Positions 8,647 through 16,787 of a stretch of 64,000 bases of DNA are shown here, in pieces. Location: assembly GCA_947498125.1 (NCBI GenBank), contig CANMJH010000003.1, positions 186,001 to 250,000 on the forward strand. The letters run 5' to 3'. The notes below the pieces were generated by a model. It saw only the letters and a program-made list of their open reading frames with translations. It was not told the DNA's origin and did no database searches. Position 1 is the first letter of the stretch, and each line of letters opens with the position of its first letter. This stretch comes from an uncultured Nioella sp. Its GTDB lineage: Bacteria > Pseudomonadota > Alphaproteobacteria > Rhodobacterales > Rhodobacteraceae. Position numbers and translations under genes: made by a program.

Positions 8647-8735
8647 AATCCCTGGGTTCGCCCGGGGATTCGTTGTTTGTCATATAACCACCGGGTTAAA
8701 GGTCACCCTGATAATCAGGCGCCTTCTGGTGATTG
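8647..8735 (+). promoter_or_regulatory. Structured 5' leader of rpmC
   Basis: A 10-bp stem closed by a TTCG tetraloop (8647-8656 with 8661-8670, one G-T pair) is followed by a weaker nested pair (TCACC near 8703 with GGTGA near 8731, enclosing CCTGA/TCAGG). The leader lies between the promoter and the rpmC start. It could be a ribosomal-protein autoregulatory site; the regulator is not identified. Confidence 0.5.
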
Positions 8736-8752
8736 TGGAAAAGGAAATGGCG

Positions 8753-8959
8753 ATGAACGCCCAGGAACTGCGTGACAAGACGCCCGAAGAACTTCGGGAA
8801 GAGCTTGCCAATCTGAAAAAAGAATCCTTCAACCTGCGTTTCCAGCAGGCCACCGGTCAGGTGGAAAACACCGCTCGCATGCGCATCGTTAAGCGTAGCG
8901 CAGCACGTGTTTTGACGATTTTGAACGAAAAAGCAGCTTCTGCTGCTGCAGCCGAGTAA
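8753..8959 (+). CDS. rpmC: 50S ribosomal protein L29
   Basis: L29 (68 aa), an all-helical protein at the tunnel exit where nascent-chain factors dock. It shows the family pattern [10 protein letters not shown], then L-x-x-L-K-K-E-x-F-N-L-R-F-Q and I-x-K-x-x-A-R-x-x-T-I-L. I chose the ATG at 8753, with AAGGA 7 nt upstream, over the in-frame ATG at 8747. It opens the second half of the split ribosomal operon. Confidence 0.97.
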   Translation: MNAQELRDKTPEELREELANLKKESFNLRFQQATGQVENTARMRIVKRSAARVLTILNEKAASAAAAE

Positions 8960-8973
8960 GAGGAGCCAAGAGT

Positions 8974-9204
8974 ATGCCCAAACGTATCCTGCAAGGCACT
9001 GTGACCTCGGATAAAAACGACCAGACTGTAACCGTTTCGGTTGAACGTCGTTTCAAGCATCCCGTGATGCAGAAAACCATTCGTAAGTCCAAGAAATACC
9101 GGGCTCACGATGCTGAGAATGCCTTCAAAACTGGTGACACCGTCCGCATTCAGGAATGTGCCCCAATGTCGAAGACAAAACGCTGGGAAGTGATCGCCTC
9201 TTAA
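8974..9204 (+). CDS. rpsQ: 30S ribosomal protein S17
   Basis: S17 (76 aa), an OB-fold protein that binds 16S rRNA early in assembly. The conserved L-x-G-x-V-x-S-D-K-x-x-x-T-x-x-V run is at residues 6-22 and the H-P-V-x-x-K-x-x-R-x-S-K-K-Y motif at 28-43. An AGAGGAG site precedes the ATG, 14 nt after rpmC. Confidence 0.99.
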   Translation: MPKRILQGTVTSDKNDQTVTVSVERRFKHPVMQKTIRKSKKYRAHDAENAFKTGDTVRIQECAPMSKTKRWEVIAS

Positions 9205-9280
9205 GGCGCCCACCAACAGTTTAACGAAACCGCGGGGATCCGGGCAAATCTGAAGCCCCCCCATAGGTCGGGAGAAACCA

Positions 9281-9649
9281 ATGATCCAGATGCAGACCAA
9301 TCTGGATGTAGCTGACAACTCTGGCGCTCGCCGAGTTCAGTGCATCAAGGTCCTGGGTGGTTCCAAGCGTAAATACGCATCCGTTGGCGACGTTATTGTC
9401 GTTTCGGTCAAGGAAGCCATCCCGCGCGGCCGCGTGAAAAAAGGGGACGTCCGCAAGGCCGTCGTCGTACGCACCGCCAAAGAAGTCCGTCGTGAAGATG
9501 GCACCGCGATCCGCTTTGATCGCAACGCAGCCGTAATCCTGAACAACGCCGGTGAGCCCATGGGCACACGTATTTTTGGCCCAGTTGTTCGTGAGCTGCG
9601 CGCCAAGAACTTCATGAAAATCATCTCGCTCGCCCCGGAGGTGCTGTAA
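9281..9649 (+). CDS. rplN: 50S ribosomal protein L14
   Basis: L14 (122 aa), which forms part of the inter-subunit bridge region with L19. It begins M-I-Q-M-Q-T-N-L-x-V-A-D-N-S-G-A-R, as the family does, and ends E-L-R[15 protein letters not shown]. The 76 nt gap from rpsQ is longer than the other gaps in this operon. Full length and intact. Confidence 0.99.
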   Translation: MIQMQTNLDVADNSGARRVQCIKVLGGSKRKYASVGDVIVVSVKEAIPRGRVKKGDVRKAVVVRTAKEVRREDGTAIRFDRNAAVILNNAGEPMGTRIFGPVVRELRAKNFMKIISLAPEVL

Positions 9650-9650
9650 G

Positions 9651-9962
9651 ATGGCTGCTAAATTGAAATCCGGCGACAAGGTCGTCGTGCTGACCGGTAA
9701 GGACAAAGGCAAAGAGGGCACAATTTCCTCTGTTGACCCCAAAGCCGGCAAAGCTGTTGTGGACGGGCTGAACATGGCCATCCGCCACACGCGTCAGACC
9801 CAAAACGACCAGGGCGGCCGCCTTCCTAAGGCAATGCCGATCCAGCTGTCGAACCTGGCTCTGCTTGATGCAAATGGCAAAGCAACCCGCGTTGGCTTCC
9901 GCATGGAAGACGGCAAAAAAGTTCGTTTCGCCAAGACCACGGGGGACGTGATCGATGCTTGA
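9651..9962 (+). CDS. rplX: 50S ribosomal protein L24
   Basis: L24 (103 aa), an assembly initiator of the large subunit with a KOW motif near residues 6-30 ([18 protein letters not shown]). One base separates it from rplN, and its 3' end overlaps the rplE start by 8 nt, which implies translational coupling. Confidence 0.99.
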   Translation: MAAKLKSGDKVVVLTGKDKGKEGTISSVDPKAGKAVVDGLNMAIRHTRQTQNDQGGRLPKAMPIQLSNLALLDANGKATRVGFRMEDGKKVRFAKTTGDVIDA

Positions 9963-10518
9963 TACCGCAACTTACACTCCTCGCCTGAAGGCTCTTTACC
10001 ACGACACTGTCCGTGCTGCGGTTAAAGAAGAATTCGGCTATAAAAACGACATGCAGATCCCACGCCTGGACAAAATCGTCCTGAATATCGGTTGTGGTGC
10101 TGAGGCAGTTCGGGACTCCAAGAAAGCCAAATCGGCTCAGGCAGACCTGACCGCCATTGCTGGCCAAAAGGCGCTGACCACCCGTGCAAAGAAATCCATC
10201 GCTGGTTTCCGCGTACGTGAGGACATGCCCCTTGGCGCCAAGGTTACCCTTCGCGGCGACCGCATGTATGAATTCCTCGATCGTCTGATCACCATTGCTA
10301 TGCCACGCGTTCGCGACTTCCGCGGCGTTTCCGGCAAAAGCTTTGATGGCCGTGGCAACTACGCCATGGGCCTGAAAGAACACATCGTGTTCCCCGAGAT
10401 CGATTTCGACAAAGTCGATGAGACCTGGGGCATGGACATCGTGATCGCCACCACCGCTGATACCGACGCGGAAGCCAAGGCGCTGTTGAAAGCTTTCAAC
10501 ATGCCCTTCAACAGCTGA
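9955..10518 (+). CDS. rplE: 50S ribosomal protein L5
   Basis: L5 (187 aa), which carries 5S rRNA in the central protuberance and contacts P-site tRNA. It shows P[10 protein letters not shown] near residues 34-44, the T-x-A-K-K-S-I-A-x-F-R region near 77-87 and F-P-E-I-D-F-D near the C-terminus. The start overlaps rplX; no ribosome-binding site is needed beyond the one inside rplX if the two are coupled. Confidence 0.99.
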   Translation: MLDTATYTPRLKALYHDTVRAAVKEEFGYKNDMQIPRLDKIVLNIGCGAEAVRDSKKAKSAQADLTAIAGQKALTTRAKKSIAGFRVREDMPLGAKVTLRGDRMYEFLDRLITIAMPRVRDFRGVSGKSFDGRGNYAMGLKEHIVFPEIDFDKVDETWGMDIVIATTADTDAEAKALLKAFNMPFNS

Positions 10519-10539
10519 TCGGCGGAAAAGGAATTAGAC

Positions 10540-10845
10540 ATGGCTAAAAAAGCAATGATCGAACGCGAAGTGAAGCGTCAGAAGCTGGTGGAAAAATATG
10601 CCACGAAGCGTGCTGAGCTGAAAGAGATCGCGAAAGACGAAGATCTGCCAATGGAAGAGCGTTTCAAAGCGCGTCTGAAACTGGCGAAACTGCCGCGCAA
10701 CAGCTCGGCAACCCGACTTCACAACCGTTGCCAGCTGACCGGCCGCCCCAAGGCGTATTACCGTAAGTTGAAAATGTCGCGGATCAAGCTGCGTGATCTG
10801 GCCTCCGTTGGCCAAATCCCCGGCATGGTCAAGTCGAGCTGGTAA
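10540..10845 (+). CDS. rpsN: 30S ribosomal protein S14
   Basis: S14 (101 aa) of the long, zinc-independent type: the short form's CxxC pairs are absent, and only a single C lies in the R-C-Q-L-T-G-R-P segment (residues about 63-70). The C-terminus R-I-K-L-R-D-L-A-x-x-G-x-I-P-G-x-x-K-S-S-W is typical. A GGAAAAGGA site lies upstream. Confidence 0.99.
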   Translation: MAKKAMIEREVKRQKLVEKYATKRAELKEIAKDEDLPMEERFKARLKLAKLPRNSSATRLHNRCQLTGRPKAYYRKLKMSRIKLRDLASVGQIPGMVKSSW

Positions 10846-10858
10846 GGAGATCTGAAAA

Positions 10859-11251
10859 ATGAATGATCCTATCGGTGATATGTTGACCCGCATCCGCAAC
10901 TCTTCGTTGCGCGGTAAGTCAACGGTCGTAACTCCTGCGTCGAAACTGCGCGCTTGGGTTCTGGATGTGCTGGCCGACGAAGGCTACATCCGCGGCTATG
11001 AACATGGCACGGATGCCAATGGCCATCCGACCATCGAAATTGCTCTGAAATACTACGAAGGCGAGTCTGTGATCCGCGAGCTAAAGCGCGTTTCGAAGCC
11101 TGGCCGTCGTGTTTACATGAGCGTCAACGACATCCCACAAGTCCGTCAGGGCTTGGGTGTTTCCATCGTCTCCACGTCTAAGGGCGTGATGTCGGATGCA
11201 GCTGCACGAGGCGCCAATGTTGGCGGCGAAGTGCTCTGCACCGTATTCTAA
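10859..11251 (+). CDS. rpsH: 30S ribosomal protein S8
   Basis: S8 (130 aa), a 16S rRNA platform binder and, in E. coli, the translational repressor of the spc operon. It starts [13 protein letters not shown] and ends with the S-T-S-x-G-V-M-S-D-x-x-A-R signature and G-G-E-V-L-C-T-V-F. Whether it regulates this split operon is unknown; the rpmC leader hairpins would be the place to look. Confidence 0.99.
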   Translation: MNDPIGDMLTRIRNSSLRGKSTVVTPASKLRAWVLDVLADEGYIRGYEHGTDANGHPTIEIALKYYEGESVIRELKRVSKPGRRVYMSVNDIPQVRQGLGVSIVSTSKGVMSDAAARGANVGGEVLCTVF

Positions 11252-11264
11252 GGAGGTCTGGTTA

Positions 11265-11798
11265 ATGTCTCGTATTGGTAAGAAACCGGTCGAGCTGCCC
11301 ACAGGTGTTACCGCATCTGTTTCTGGTCAGACCGTAGAAGTTAAGGGCCCTAAAGGGACCCGTAGCTTTACCGCAACCGACGATGTCACGATCGCCGTTG
11401 AAGACAATGCCGTGTCGGTGACCCCGCGCGGTAAGTCCAAACGTGCGCGTCAGCAATGGGGTATGTCCCGCACTCAGGTTGCCAATCTGGTAACTGGTGT
11501 GACCGACGGCTTTAAGAAAGAGCTGGAGATCCAGGGTGTTGGTTATCGTGCACAGATGCAGGGCAATGCCTTGAAACTGTCGCTCGGCTTGTCCCATGAC
11601 GTTGTTTACGATGTGCCTGCTGGCATCACCGTAACGGCGCCAAAGCCGACCGAAGTGATCGTTGAAGGCATTGATCAACAATTGGTTGGTCAGGTTGCTG
11701 CAAACATCCGTGAGTGGCGGAAACCCGAGCCCTATAAAGGCAAAGGCATCCGCTATAAAGGCGAATTCATCTTCCGTAAGGAAGGGAAGAAGAAGTAA
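11265..11798 (+). CDS. rplF: 50S ribosomal protein L6
   Basis: L6 (177 aa), two similar alpha/beta domains near the factor-binding region. It begins S-R-I-G-K-K-P-V-x-L-P and its C-terminal half carries [12 protein letters not shown] (residues about 155-166). The ATG at 11265 has AGGAGG 8 nt upstream; the longer open frame reaching back to 11196 lies inside rpsH and is not used. Confidence 0.99.
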   Translation: MSRIGKKPVELPTGVTASVSGQTVEVKGPKGTRSFTATDDVTIAVEDNAVSVTPRGKSKRARQQWGMSRTQVANLVTGVTDGFKKELEIQGVGYRAQMQGNALKLSLGLSHDVVYDVPAGITVTAPKPTEVIVEGIDQQLVGQVAANIREWRKPEPYKGKGIRYKGEFIFRKEGKKK

Positions 11799-11809
11799 AG
11801 GCGACGACA

Positions 11810-12169
11810 ATGGCAAACAGCAAACAAGTCCTGTTCCAAAAACGCCGCCTGCGCGTCCGGAACAAACTGCGGAAAATGGCAAATGGGCGTCCTCGCCTGT
11901 CTGTTCACCGCTCGAACAAGAACATCAGCGTTCAGCTGATCGACGATGTAAATGGCGTCACACTGGCATCTGCCTCCTCGATGGAGAAAGATCTGGGCGT
12001 GGTCGGCAAGAACAACGTCGAAGCAGCCACCAAAGTGGGTTCGGCAATTGCCGAGCGCGCGAAAGCAGCTGGCGTCGAAGATTGTTACTTCGACCGTGGC
12101 GGTTTCCTCTTCCACGGCAAAGTGAAGGCTCTGGCCGACGCTGCGCGTGAAGGTGGTCTGAAGTTCTAA
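11810..12169 (+). CDS. rplR: 50S ribosomal protein L18
   Basis: L18 (119 aa), a 5S rRNA binder. It shows R-R-x-R-V-R-x-K (residues 13-20), R-P-R-L-S-V-x-R-S-N-K-N-I near 28-40, and the end F-D-R-G-G-F-x-x-H-G-x-V-K-A-L-A-D-x-A-R-E-G-G-L. It is followed by an unusually structured 134-nt gap before rpsE. Confidence 0.99.
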   Translation: MANSKQVLFQKRRLRVRNKLRKMANGRPRLSVHRSNKNISVQLIDDVNGVTLASASSMEKDLGVVGKNNVEAATKVGSAIAERAKAAGVEDCYFDRGGFLFHGKVKALADAAREGGLKF

Positions 12170-12281
12170 GACCCACTTGGGTCCTTTGAAGGCGGCGCTG
12201 TTCTGGTGCCGCCTCGATGATTGGGGAGGCCGTGATCTTCATGGCCTCACTGCAATCGAGTTATTAAGGCGCAGATGCGCC
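12170..12281 (+). promoter_or_regulatory. Four consecutive hairpins between rplR and rpsE
   Basis: Stem-loops at 12170-12183 (GACCCA/TGGGTC), 12191-12213 (8 bp), 12226-12248 (10 bp with a 3-nt loop, one G-T pair) and 12268-12281 (GGCGC/GCGCC). None is followed by a T-run, so they do not look like terminators. They may control processing or translation of rpsE. Confidence 0.55.
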
Positions 12282-12303
12282 GCGACAGAAAGGAAAGCCA
12301 GAG

Positions 12304-12873
12304 ATGGCAGAACGTGAAAACCGGGGCCGTGGCCGTCGCCAAGACCGTGACGAGACGCCCGAATTTGCAGATCGCCTGGTTGCGATCAACCGTGTTTCGA
12401 AAACCACCAAAGGTGGTAAGAACTTTGGCTTTGCTGCCCTCGTCGTAGTTGGCGATCAGCGCGGCCGCGTCGGTTTCGGCAAAGGTAAAGCCAAAGAGGT
12501 GCCCGAGGCGATCCGTAAGGCAACCGAGCAGGCCAAGCGCCAGCTGATCCGTGTTCCTCTGAAAGAGGGCCGCACCCTGCATCACGACGTCAAGGGCCAT
12601 CACGGCGCTGGCAAAGTGACTATGCGGACGGCACCAGAAGGTACCGGAATCATCGCGGGTGGTCCAATGCGTGCGATTTTCGAAATGCTCGGCGTCAAAG
12701 ACGTTGTTGCAAAATCGACTGGCTCGCAGAACCCTTACAACATGATCCGCGCCACGCTTGACGGCCTGCGTCAGGAAAACAGCCCCCGTATGGTGGCTGC
12801 ACGTCGCGGCAAGAAAGTCGCCGACATCCTGCACAAAGCCGAAGCAGCCCCTGCTGCAGACGCAGACGCGTAA
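12304..12873 (+). CDS. rpsE: 30S ribosomal protein S5
   Basis: S5 (189 aa), a fidelity protein near the mRNA entry site. The N-terminal dsRBD-like domain includes the R-V-x-K-x-x-K-G-G-K-x-x-x-F region (residues 31-45), and G-x-G-x-G-K-A-x-E-x-P follows. The C-terminal domain carries G-T-G-I-I-A-G-G-x-x-R-A-x-x-E. The Ala/Asp-rich tail is common in alphaproteobacteria. An AAAGGAAAG site precedes the start. Confidence 0.99.
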   Translation: MAERENRGRGRRQDRDETPEFADRLVAINRVSKTTKGGKNFGFAALVVVGDQRGRVGFGKGKAKEVPEAIRKATEQAKRQLIRVPLKEGRTLHHDVKGHHGAGKVTMRTAPEGTGIIAGGPMRAIFEMLGVKDVVAKSTGSQNPYNMIRATLDGLRQENSPRMVAARRGKKVADILHKAEAAPAADADA

Positions 12874-12887
12874 AGGAGATCTGATCC

Positions 12888-13073
12888 ATGGCAACTATCG
12901 TCGTAAAACAGATCGGCTCGCCGATCCGCCGCCCCGCCAAACAGCGTGAAACGCTGATCGGTCTGGGCCTGAACAAAATGCACAAGACCCGTGAACTTGA
13001 AGACACCCCCGCGATCCGCGGCATGGTTCGTAAAGTTTCGCACATGGTCGAAATCATCGAAGAGCGCGAATAA
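12888..13073 (+). CDS. rpmD: 50S ribosomal protein L30
   Basis: L30 (61 aa), a small ferredoxin-like-fold protein. It shows V-x-Q-I-G-S-P-I-R-R near residues 5-14 and the signature [17 protein letters not shown] at 25-41. It closes this transcription unit; a strong terminator begins 25 nt after its stop, so rplO and secY are not in this transcript. Confidence 0.98.
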   Translation: MATIVVKQIGSPIRRPAKQRETLIGLGLNKMHKTRELEDTPAIRGMVRKVSHMVEIIEERE

Positions 13074-13098
13074 GCTTTTCTCGATCGCTATTAAATTG

Positions 13099-13130
13099 GC
13101 GCCTTGACCTTTTGGTCGGGGCGCTTTTTT
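13099..13130 (+). terminator. Intrinsic terminator after rpmD
   Basis: An 11-bp stem (13099-13109 with 13114-13124, two G-T pairs), tetraloop TTTT, then TTTTTT. A textbook rho-independent terminator ending the rpmC-rpmD operon. Confidence 0.9.
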
Positions 13131-13165
13131 GTTGAAATGAACGTTTACAATAGAACGGGTTTAGT

Positions 13166-13579
13166 ATGTGGTTGAGATGTCTTGTTTTGGCTGTGATGCT
13201 TTTTCCCGCGAGCGTTTCGGGTCGGTCCTTGCCAGAGATGGCCGAGATCCTCGAAGATGGGTCTTGGGCTTGGCCGGAAGCAGATGAAGATGGAAGCTGC
13301 GAAGCCAATCCTCATATTATCTGGTTCAATGACGATTTGACTGAGATGACTTTCGAATGGGCGCATTCGATCGAACCAGTTTTGTATCGAATAATTTACA
13401 CAGACGATGGCTCGATCACGGCATTTTTAAACCGTGAATGGCGCCATAACAGGCACGGAGATCTAGTGATCTGGCAGCTGCGGCTTCTAAGTGCAAATGA
13501 ATTTTGCTGGCGTCGTACCGACTGGCCAAACCATGCATGTCCCTCGTATCTTCAGATCAGGTGTCCGGGAATGTCATAG
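13166..13579 (+). CDS. Secreted hypothetical protein
   Basis: A 137-aa protein with a signal peptide (hydrophobic at residues 4-17, likely cleavage near S-G-R at 18-20). The mature part is acidic and tryptophan-rich with four cysteines (about residues 45, 114, 125 and 133), so disulfides in the periplasm are likely. No family recognised. It starts shortly after the ribosomal terminator and is probably expressed alone. Confidence 0.6.
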   Translation: MWLRCLVLAVMLFPASVSGRSLPEMAEILEDGSWAWPEADEDGSCEANPHIIWFNDDLTEMTFEWAHSIEPVLYRIIYTDDGSITAFLNREWRHNRHGDLVIWQLRLLSANEFCWRRTDWPNHACPSYLQIRCPGMS

Positions 13580-13813
13580 GAGCGCATAGCGAATTCTTTG
13601 AGCCCTGGCCTGCGGGCACATAAAGAATTTGTCACCAGGATCAGTTTCGGCGTGAAGGCCTTGCGGGAAATTTACGATGACGCCGAGCCAGCCCGGCCAT
13701 TCACTTCTCGTCCCGAGTCTATTTCCTCAGCAAGTCTAATCCGGCAAAGGCTATTTGTTTAAGTCCTTATAAAGCTGCACTGACCGCCTTTTTGAAAATG
13801 AATGAATAATTGT

Positions 13814-13846
13814 CTCGCTCCTTGGAGCGGGGCGTTATTTTTTGTA
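13814..13846 (+). terminator. Possible terminator
   Basis: A 7-bp stem (TCGCTCC/GGAGCGG core) with a very short loop is followed after GCG by TTATTTTTT. It lies 235 bases after the secreted-protein gene and just before the next one; either a terminator or a leader hairpin. Confidence 0.35.
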
Positions 13847-13855
13847 AGAAAGGGC

Positions 13856-14128
13856 ATGGTCAAAATTCTACTAGTTATTCGCGAACCGAGTGCCGAAAAC
13901 CTATCTGCTTTCCTTGATCGTTTCATGGACCTGAACGTCAACCTCATTTGGGTGGTCGGAGAGAATGCAAGCGAGGTTCACGATAAGTTGGATGAGATGA
14001 TAATCGATCGTGCGGATCCCAAGCTAAACCCTGTGACGAATTTCTCTGTTTCGGAAACCGTTGAAGAAATTTGGGAGTATTGTTTGGATTGGGTCCCGTC
14101 GGGGCAGGCAATCCTAGTCGAGATCTGA
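13856..14128 (+). CDS. Hypothetical protein
   Basis: A 90-aa acidic protein beginning V-K-I-L-L-V-I-R-E-P with an alternating strand/helix pattern, suggesting a small alpha/beta domain. AAAGG sits a few bases before the ATG at 13856; the longer frame from 13802 would run through a hairpin. No signal peptide. Family not recognised. Confidence 0.5.
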   Translation: MVKILLVIREPSAENLSAFLDRFMDLNVNLIWVVGENASEVHDKLDEMIIDRADPKLNPVTNFSVSETVEEIWEYCLDWVPSGQAILVEI

Positions 14129-14294
14129 TCCTAAGCACCCGATTTTTGCCGCGCTTCGCGACATTATGGGTGAGATGGCTGGAGACCTCAAATGCACAGG
14201 GGGCAAATTCCATTGATGGAGTTTGTAAAACTTTTGCAAGAGTTTTCGCCGCGTCCCTGACGATTGCCGGGACGCTCGATTCTCAGCCGCTGGA

Positions 14295-14681
14295 CTACCC
14301 GCGAACTTGGCAGACGGACATTTCATTCCAAACGGTTGTCCACCAATGGCCGGTCCATTCGCCGCCAGCTGCATGTGCAACAGCGGGGCAGACTTGATTG
14401 GCGTGTTGCTGGTTCCAAATGGGGCCCGCTTCGACGGCGCGCGATGGCGGTGTGTATTCAATTTGGCAAACTGACATTTCGTTCCAAACGGTTGTCCACC
14501 ATTGGCCGGTCCACGCGCCGTTTGTTGCGTGGGCAATCGCAGGGCAAACCTGCTCGGCATGTTGTTGGTTCCAAATGGGGCCGGCTTCGACCGTTTCGGT
14601 GCTTGCTTGCGCAGCTACGGCTGTCAGGGCTGAAAAGAGGGTGGCGAAAATGGCTGTCTTCGGTGTTTTAAAATATGGCAT
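14295..14681 (-). CDS. Secreted two-repeat lectin-like protein (MVL mannan-binding type)
   Basis: A 128-aa protein: signal peptide (residues 1-26, ending A-Q-A), then two near-identical repeats of about 45 aa (residues about 32-76 and 83-127). Each reads A-G-P-I-W-N-Q-Q-H-A, a C-P, W-T-G-x-W-W-T-T-V-W-N-E-M-S-V-C-Q. This layout matches the tandem domains of the cyanobacterial MVL mannan-binding lectin (A-G-P-L-W-S..., F-T-G-Q-W..., M-S-V), so a secreted carbohydrate-binding role is inferred. Unlike MVL, each repeat has two cysteines. The repeats are also very alike in DNA, indicating a recent internal duplication. Confidence 0.75.
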   Translation of the reverse strand: MPYFKTPKTAIFATLFSALTAVAAQASTETVEAGPIWNQQHAEQVCPAIAHATNGAWTGQWWTTVWNEMSVCQIEYTPPSRAVEAGPIWNQQHANQVCPAVAHAAGGEWTGHWWTTVWNEMSVCQVRG

Positions 14682-14760
14682 GGGTCATCTCTATATGTGT
14701 AATAAGTACACTTATATATGGAGCTAGCCAAAATGCAACCAATTTCTACGTCTTTTTCTG

Positions 14761-15348
14761 CTAAGGCTGTTCCCACCCGGTGCCTTCAACGGCAACAACA
14801 TTAAGATTGAGAGTGCGAAGAACGTCATCGACTAACGCAGTTTCACGTTGGGTAAGTATCTGATGTCTCGGGTAAATGGGGCTTTGACGGTCATCACAAA
14901 CCGGAACGTCCCAACCTTTGGTCGTGGCCAAAAACCGCTCGACGCCCGGCTCGCCAAATTCACGCAAATAGCCCTGCACTACGACATCAAGATAGCTAAG
15001 CAGCATGACGTGACCGCCGGCATCCTCTTCAATATGGTCGGCGCGGGCGCGATAGATCTCAACGGGTGGCAGGGCTTCATGAGCGTGGTCTATTTCCCTG
15101 ACGGGCAAACGTTCATAGGCGCGTTCGCGTTCGTCCAATGCCGCCCAATTGGCACCGGGAACGGCGGCGATCAAACCATCGATCTGAGTTGCCGGTGATT
15201 CGACCGCTGTCAAAAACACGACTTTTCTCAGTTTTGACTTCTTCCACTCCCGCGCCCAACCGCGCACCGTCGCGCGCGTTGCCTGCGGATAATCATGGGT
15301 GCCTCGGTTAACAAGGCTGCCGTAGCCAAAGAAAAATGGGTCGCTCAT
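14761..15348 (-). CDS. Gamma-glutamylcyclotransferase-like protein
   Basis: A 195-aa protein with the N-terminal F-F-G-Y-G-S-L-V motif (residues 5-12) that defines the gamma-glutamylcyclotransferase-like fold, where the Y-G-S-L loop binds the gamma-glutamyl group. The expected acidic catalytic residue may lie in the D-E-R-E-R-A-Y-E-R region (about 74-82). The actual substrate is unknown. I chose the ATG at 15348; the longer frame from 15402 has an unrelated N-terminus. Transcribed away from the gcv riboswitch. Confidence 0.7.
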   Translation of the reverse strand: MSDPFFFGYGSLVNRGTHDYPQATRATVRGWAREWKKSKLRKVVFLTAVESPATQIDGLIAAVPGANWAALDERERAYERLPVREIDHAHEALPPVEIYRARADHIEEDAGGHVMLLSYLDVVVQGYLREFGEPGVERFLATTKGWDVPVCDDRQSPIYPRHQILTQRETALVDDVLRTLNLNVVAVEGTGWEQP

Positions 15349-15424
15349 GGGGATTAGAATTGGCCGACATACCGCCGCATACAAGCCCCTTGCCGAAATC
15401 AAATTCTCTGTTATCTTCGCGCTC

Positions 15425-15592
15425 GATTACTCAGGGAGAATCCGGTGCTTGCGCCGGTGCCGAAGGAGCAACCGCCCCGGTAAACTCTCAGGCGCCAGGA
15501 CCTGCGTGATCATTAGAACTCTGGAGAGTGGTGCCAAACGCACCCGCCGAAGGGATAACGATCTCAGGCGCACGGACAGAGGGGGCATCGCA
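15425..15592 (+). promoter_or_regulatory. Tandem glycine riboswitch (gcvT)
   Basis: Two consecutive glycine aptamers upstream of gcvT. Aptamer 1 (about 15431-15505) has CAGGGAGAAT, the core G-C-C-G-A-A-G-G-A-G-C-A-A and the closing ACTCTCAGGCGCCAGGACC. Aptamer 2 (about 15518-15588) has CTCTGGAGAGTGG, GCCGAAGGGATAACGA and CTCAGGCGCACGGACAGAG. Glycine binding normally turns on the downstream cleavage operon; gcvT starts about 75 nt later. Confidence 0.93.
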
Positions 15593-15664
15593 TCTGCGCA
15601 TCTTGCGTGGGTCAGTGATGCCGGGCCTGATACCCGGTTGGATTTGAACGGGAAGGGGCCAGAA

Positions 15665-16765
15665 ATGACCGACCTTTTGACATTGCCACTGAACGCTCTG
15701 CATGAAGAGCTGGGTGGAAAAATGGTGCCCTTCGCGGGCTATGCAATGCCGGTGCAATATCCCACGGGGCTTATGGCAGAGCATTTGCATGTCCGCGAGA
15801 AAGCCGGCCTTTTTGACGTCAGTCATATGGGTCAGATTCTGTTGCCTCTAAGTGCAGACGCGGCGTTGGAAGGGTTGGTGCCTGCTGATGTTTTGGGCCT
15901 GAAGAACGGGCGTCAACGCTATGGTCTATTCACCAATGACTCTGGCGGAGTGCTGGACGATCTGATGATCGCCCGCCGCGCAGACGATTTGTTTTTGGTT
16001 GTGAATGCTGCGTGTAAAGATCAAGACATTGCGCATCTCAAGGCCCATATCGATGGCGTTCAGCCCGTTACTGATCGCGCTCTTCTTGCGCTGCAAGGTC
16101 CGCTGGCGGGAGCCGCATTTGCAAAGCTCGTGCCTGCCGTGGCTGACATGAAGTTCATGGATGTCGTGCAAACCGATTGGAACGGGACCGAGCTTTGGAT
16201 CAGCCGCTCGGGTTACACAGGCGAAGATGGCTTCGAAATCTCGGTGCCGAATGATCAGGCCGAGGGTTTGGCCCGCGCGCTATTGGATATCGAAGACGTC
16301 TTGCCAATCGGACTTGGCGCGCGTGACAGCCTGCGCATGGAAGCCGGTATGCCCCTTTACGGTCAGGACCTGACAACCGAAATATCTCCGGTTGAGGCAG
16401 GCGTGACGTTCGGCATCAACAAAGCGCGCCGCACGGGCGGGGACCGCGAAGGTGGTTTCCCTGGCGCTGATCGAATCTTGACCGAGATGACAGATGGCGC
16501 GCCGCGCCGCCGGGTCGGGCTTCGTCCTGAAGGCCGCGCGCCAATGCGCGCCGGTGTGCCGATATTCGACGCTGCCGAAGGTGGCGCAGAAGTGGGCGTT
16601 GTGACCTCGGGTGGTTTTGGACCTTCAATTGGCGCCCCAATTGCGATGGGCTTGATCAATTCGACTGTTCCTGAAGATGCAACGCTTTATGGTGAGGTCA
16701 GGGGCAAACGCCTGCCGGCATCTCAGGTTGAGTTGCCCTTCCATAAACCCGATTACAAACGCTGA
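15665..16765 (+). CDS. gcvT: Glycine cleavage system aminomethyltransferase (T-protein)
   Basis: T-protein (366 aa) transfers the methylene group from the aminomethyl-lipoyl H-protein to tetrahydrofolate and releases ammonia. Visible marks are the N-terminal F-A-G-Y-A-M-P-V-Q-Y (residues about 23-32), D-V-S-H-M-G-Q (about 53-59), S-R-S-G-Y-T-G-E-D-G-F-E (about 180-191) and G-L-G-A-R-D-S-L-R-M-E-A-G-M-P-L-Y-G. The ATG at 15665 with AAGGGG upstream is preferred; the frame open to 15347 runs back through the riboswitch. First gene of the glycine operon. Confidence 0.97.
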   Translation: MTDLLTLPLNALHEELGGKMVPFAGYAMPVQYPTGLMAEHLHVREKAGLFDVSHMGQILLPLSADAALEGLVPADVLGLKNGRQRYGLFTNDSGGVLDDLMIARRADDLFLVVNAACKDQDIAHLKAHIDGVQPVTDRALLALQGPLAGAAFAKLVPAVADMKFMDVVQTDWNGTELWISRSGYTGEDGFEISVPNDQAEGLARALLDIEDVLPIGLGARDSLRMEAGMPLYGQDLTTEISPVEAGVTFGINKARRTGGDREGGFPGADRILTEMTDGAPRRRVGLRPEGRAPMRAGVPIFDAAEGGAEVGVVTSGGFGPSIGAPIAMGLINSTVPEDATLYGEVRGKRLPASQVELPFHKPDYKR

Positions 16766-16787
16766 AGAACTCCAGGGAGAAACGTAG

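Noticed and set aside
14264-14671. Plus-strand 135-aa frame across the lectin gene
   Set aside because: It is the shadow of the two-repeat lectin, which has a signal peptide and a recognisable family.
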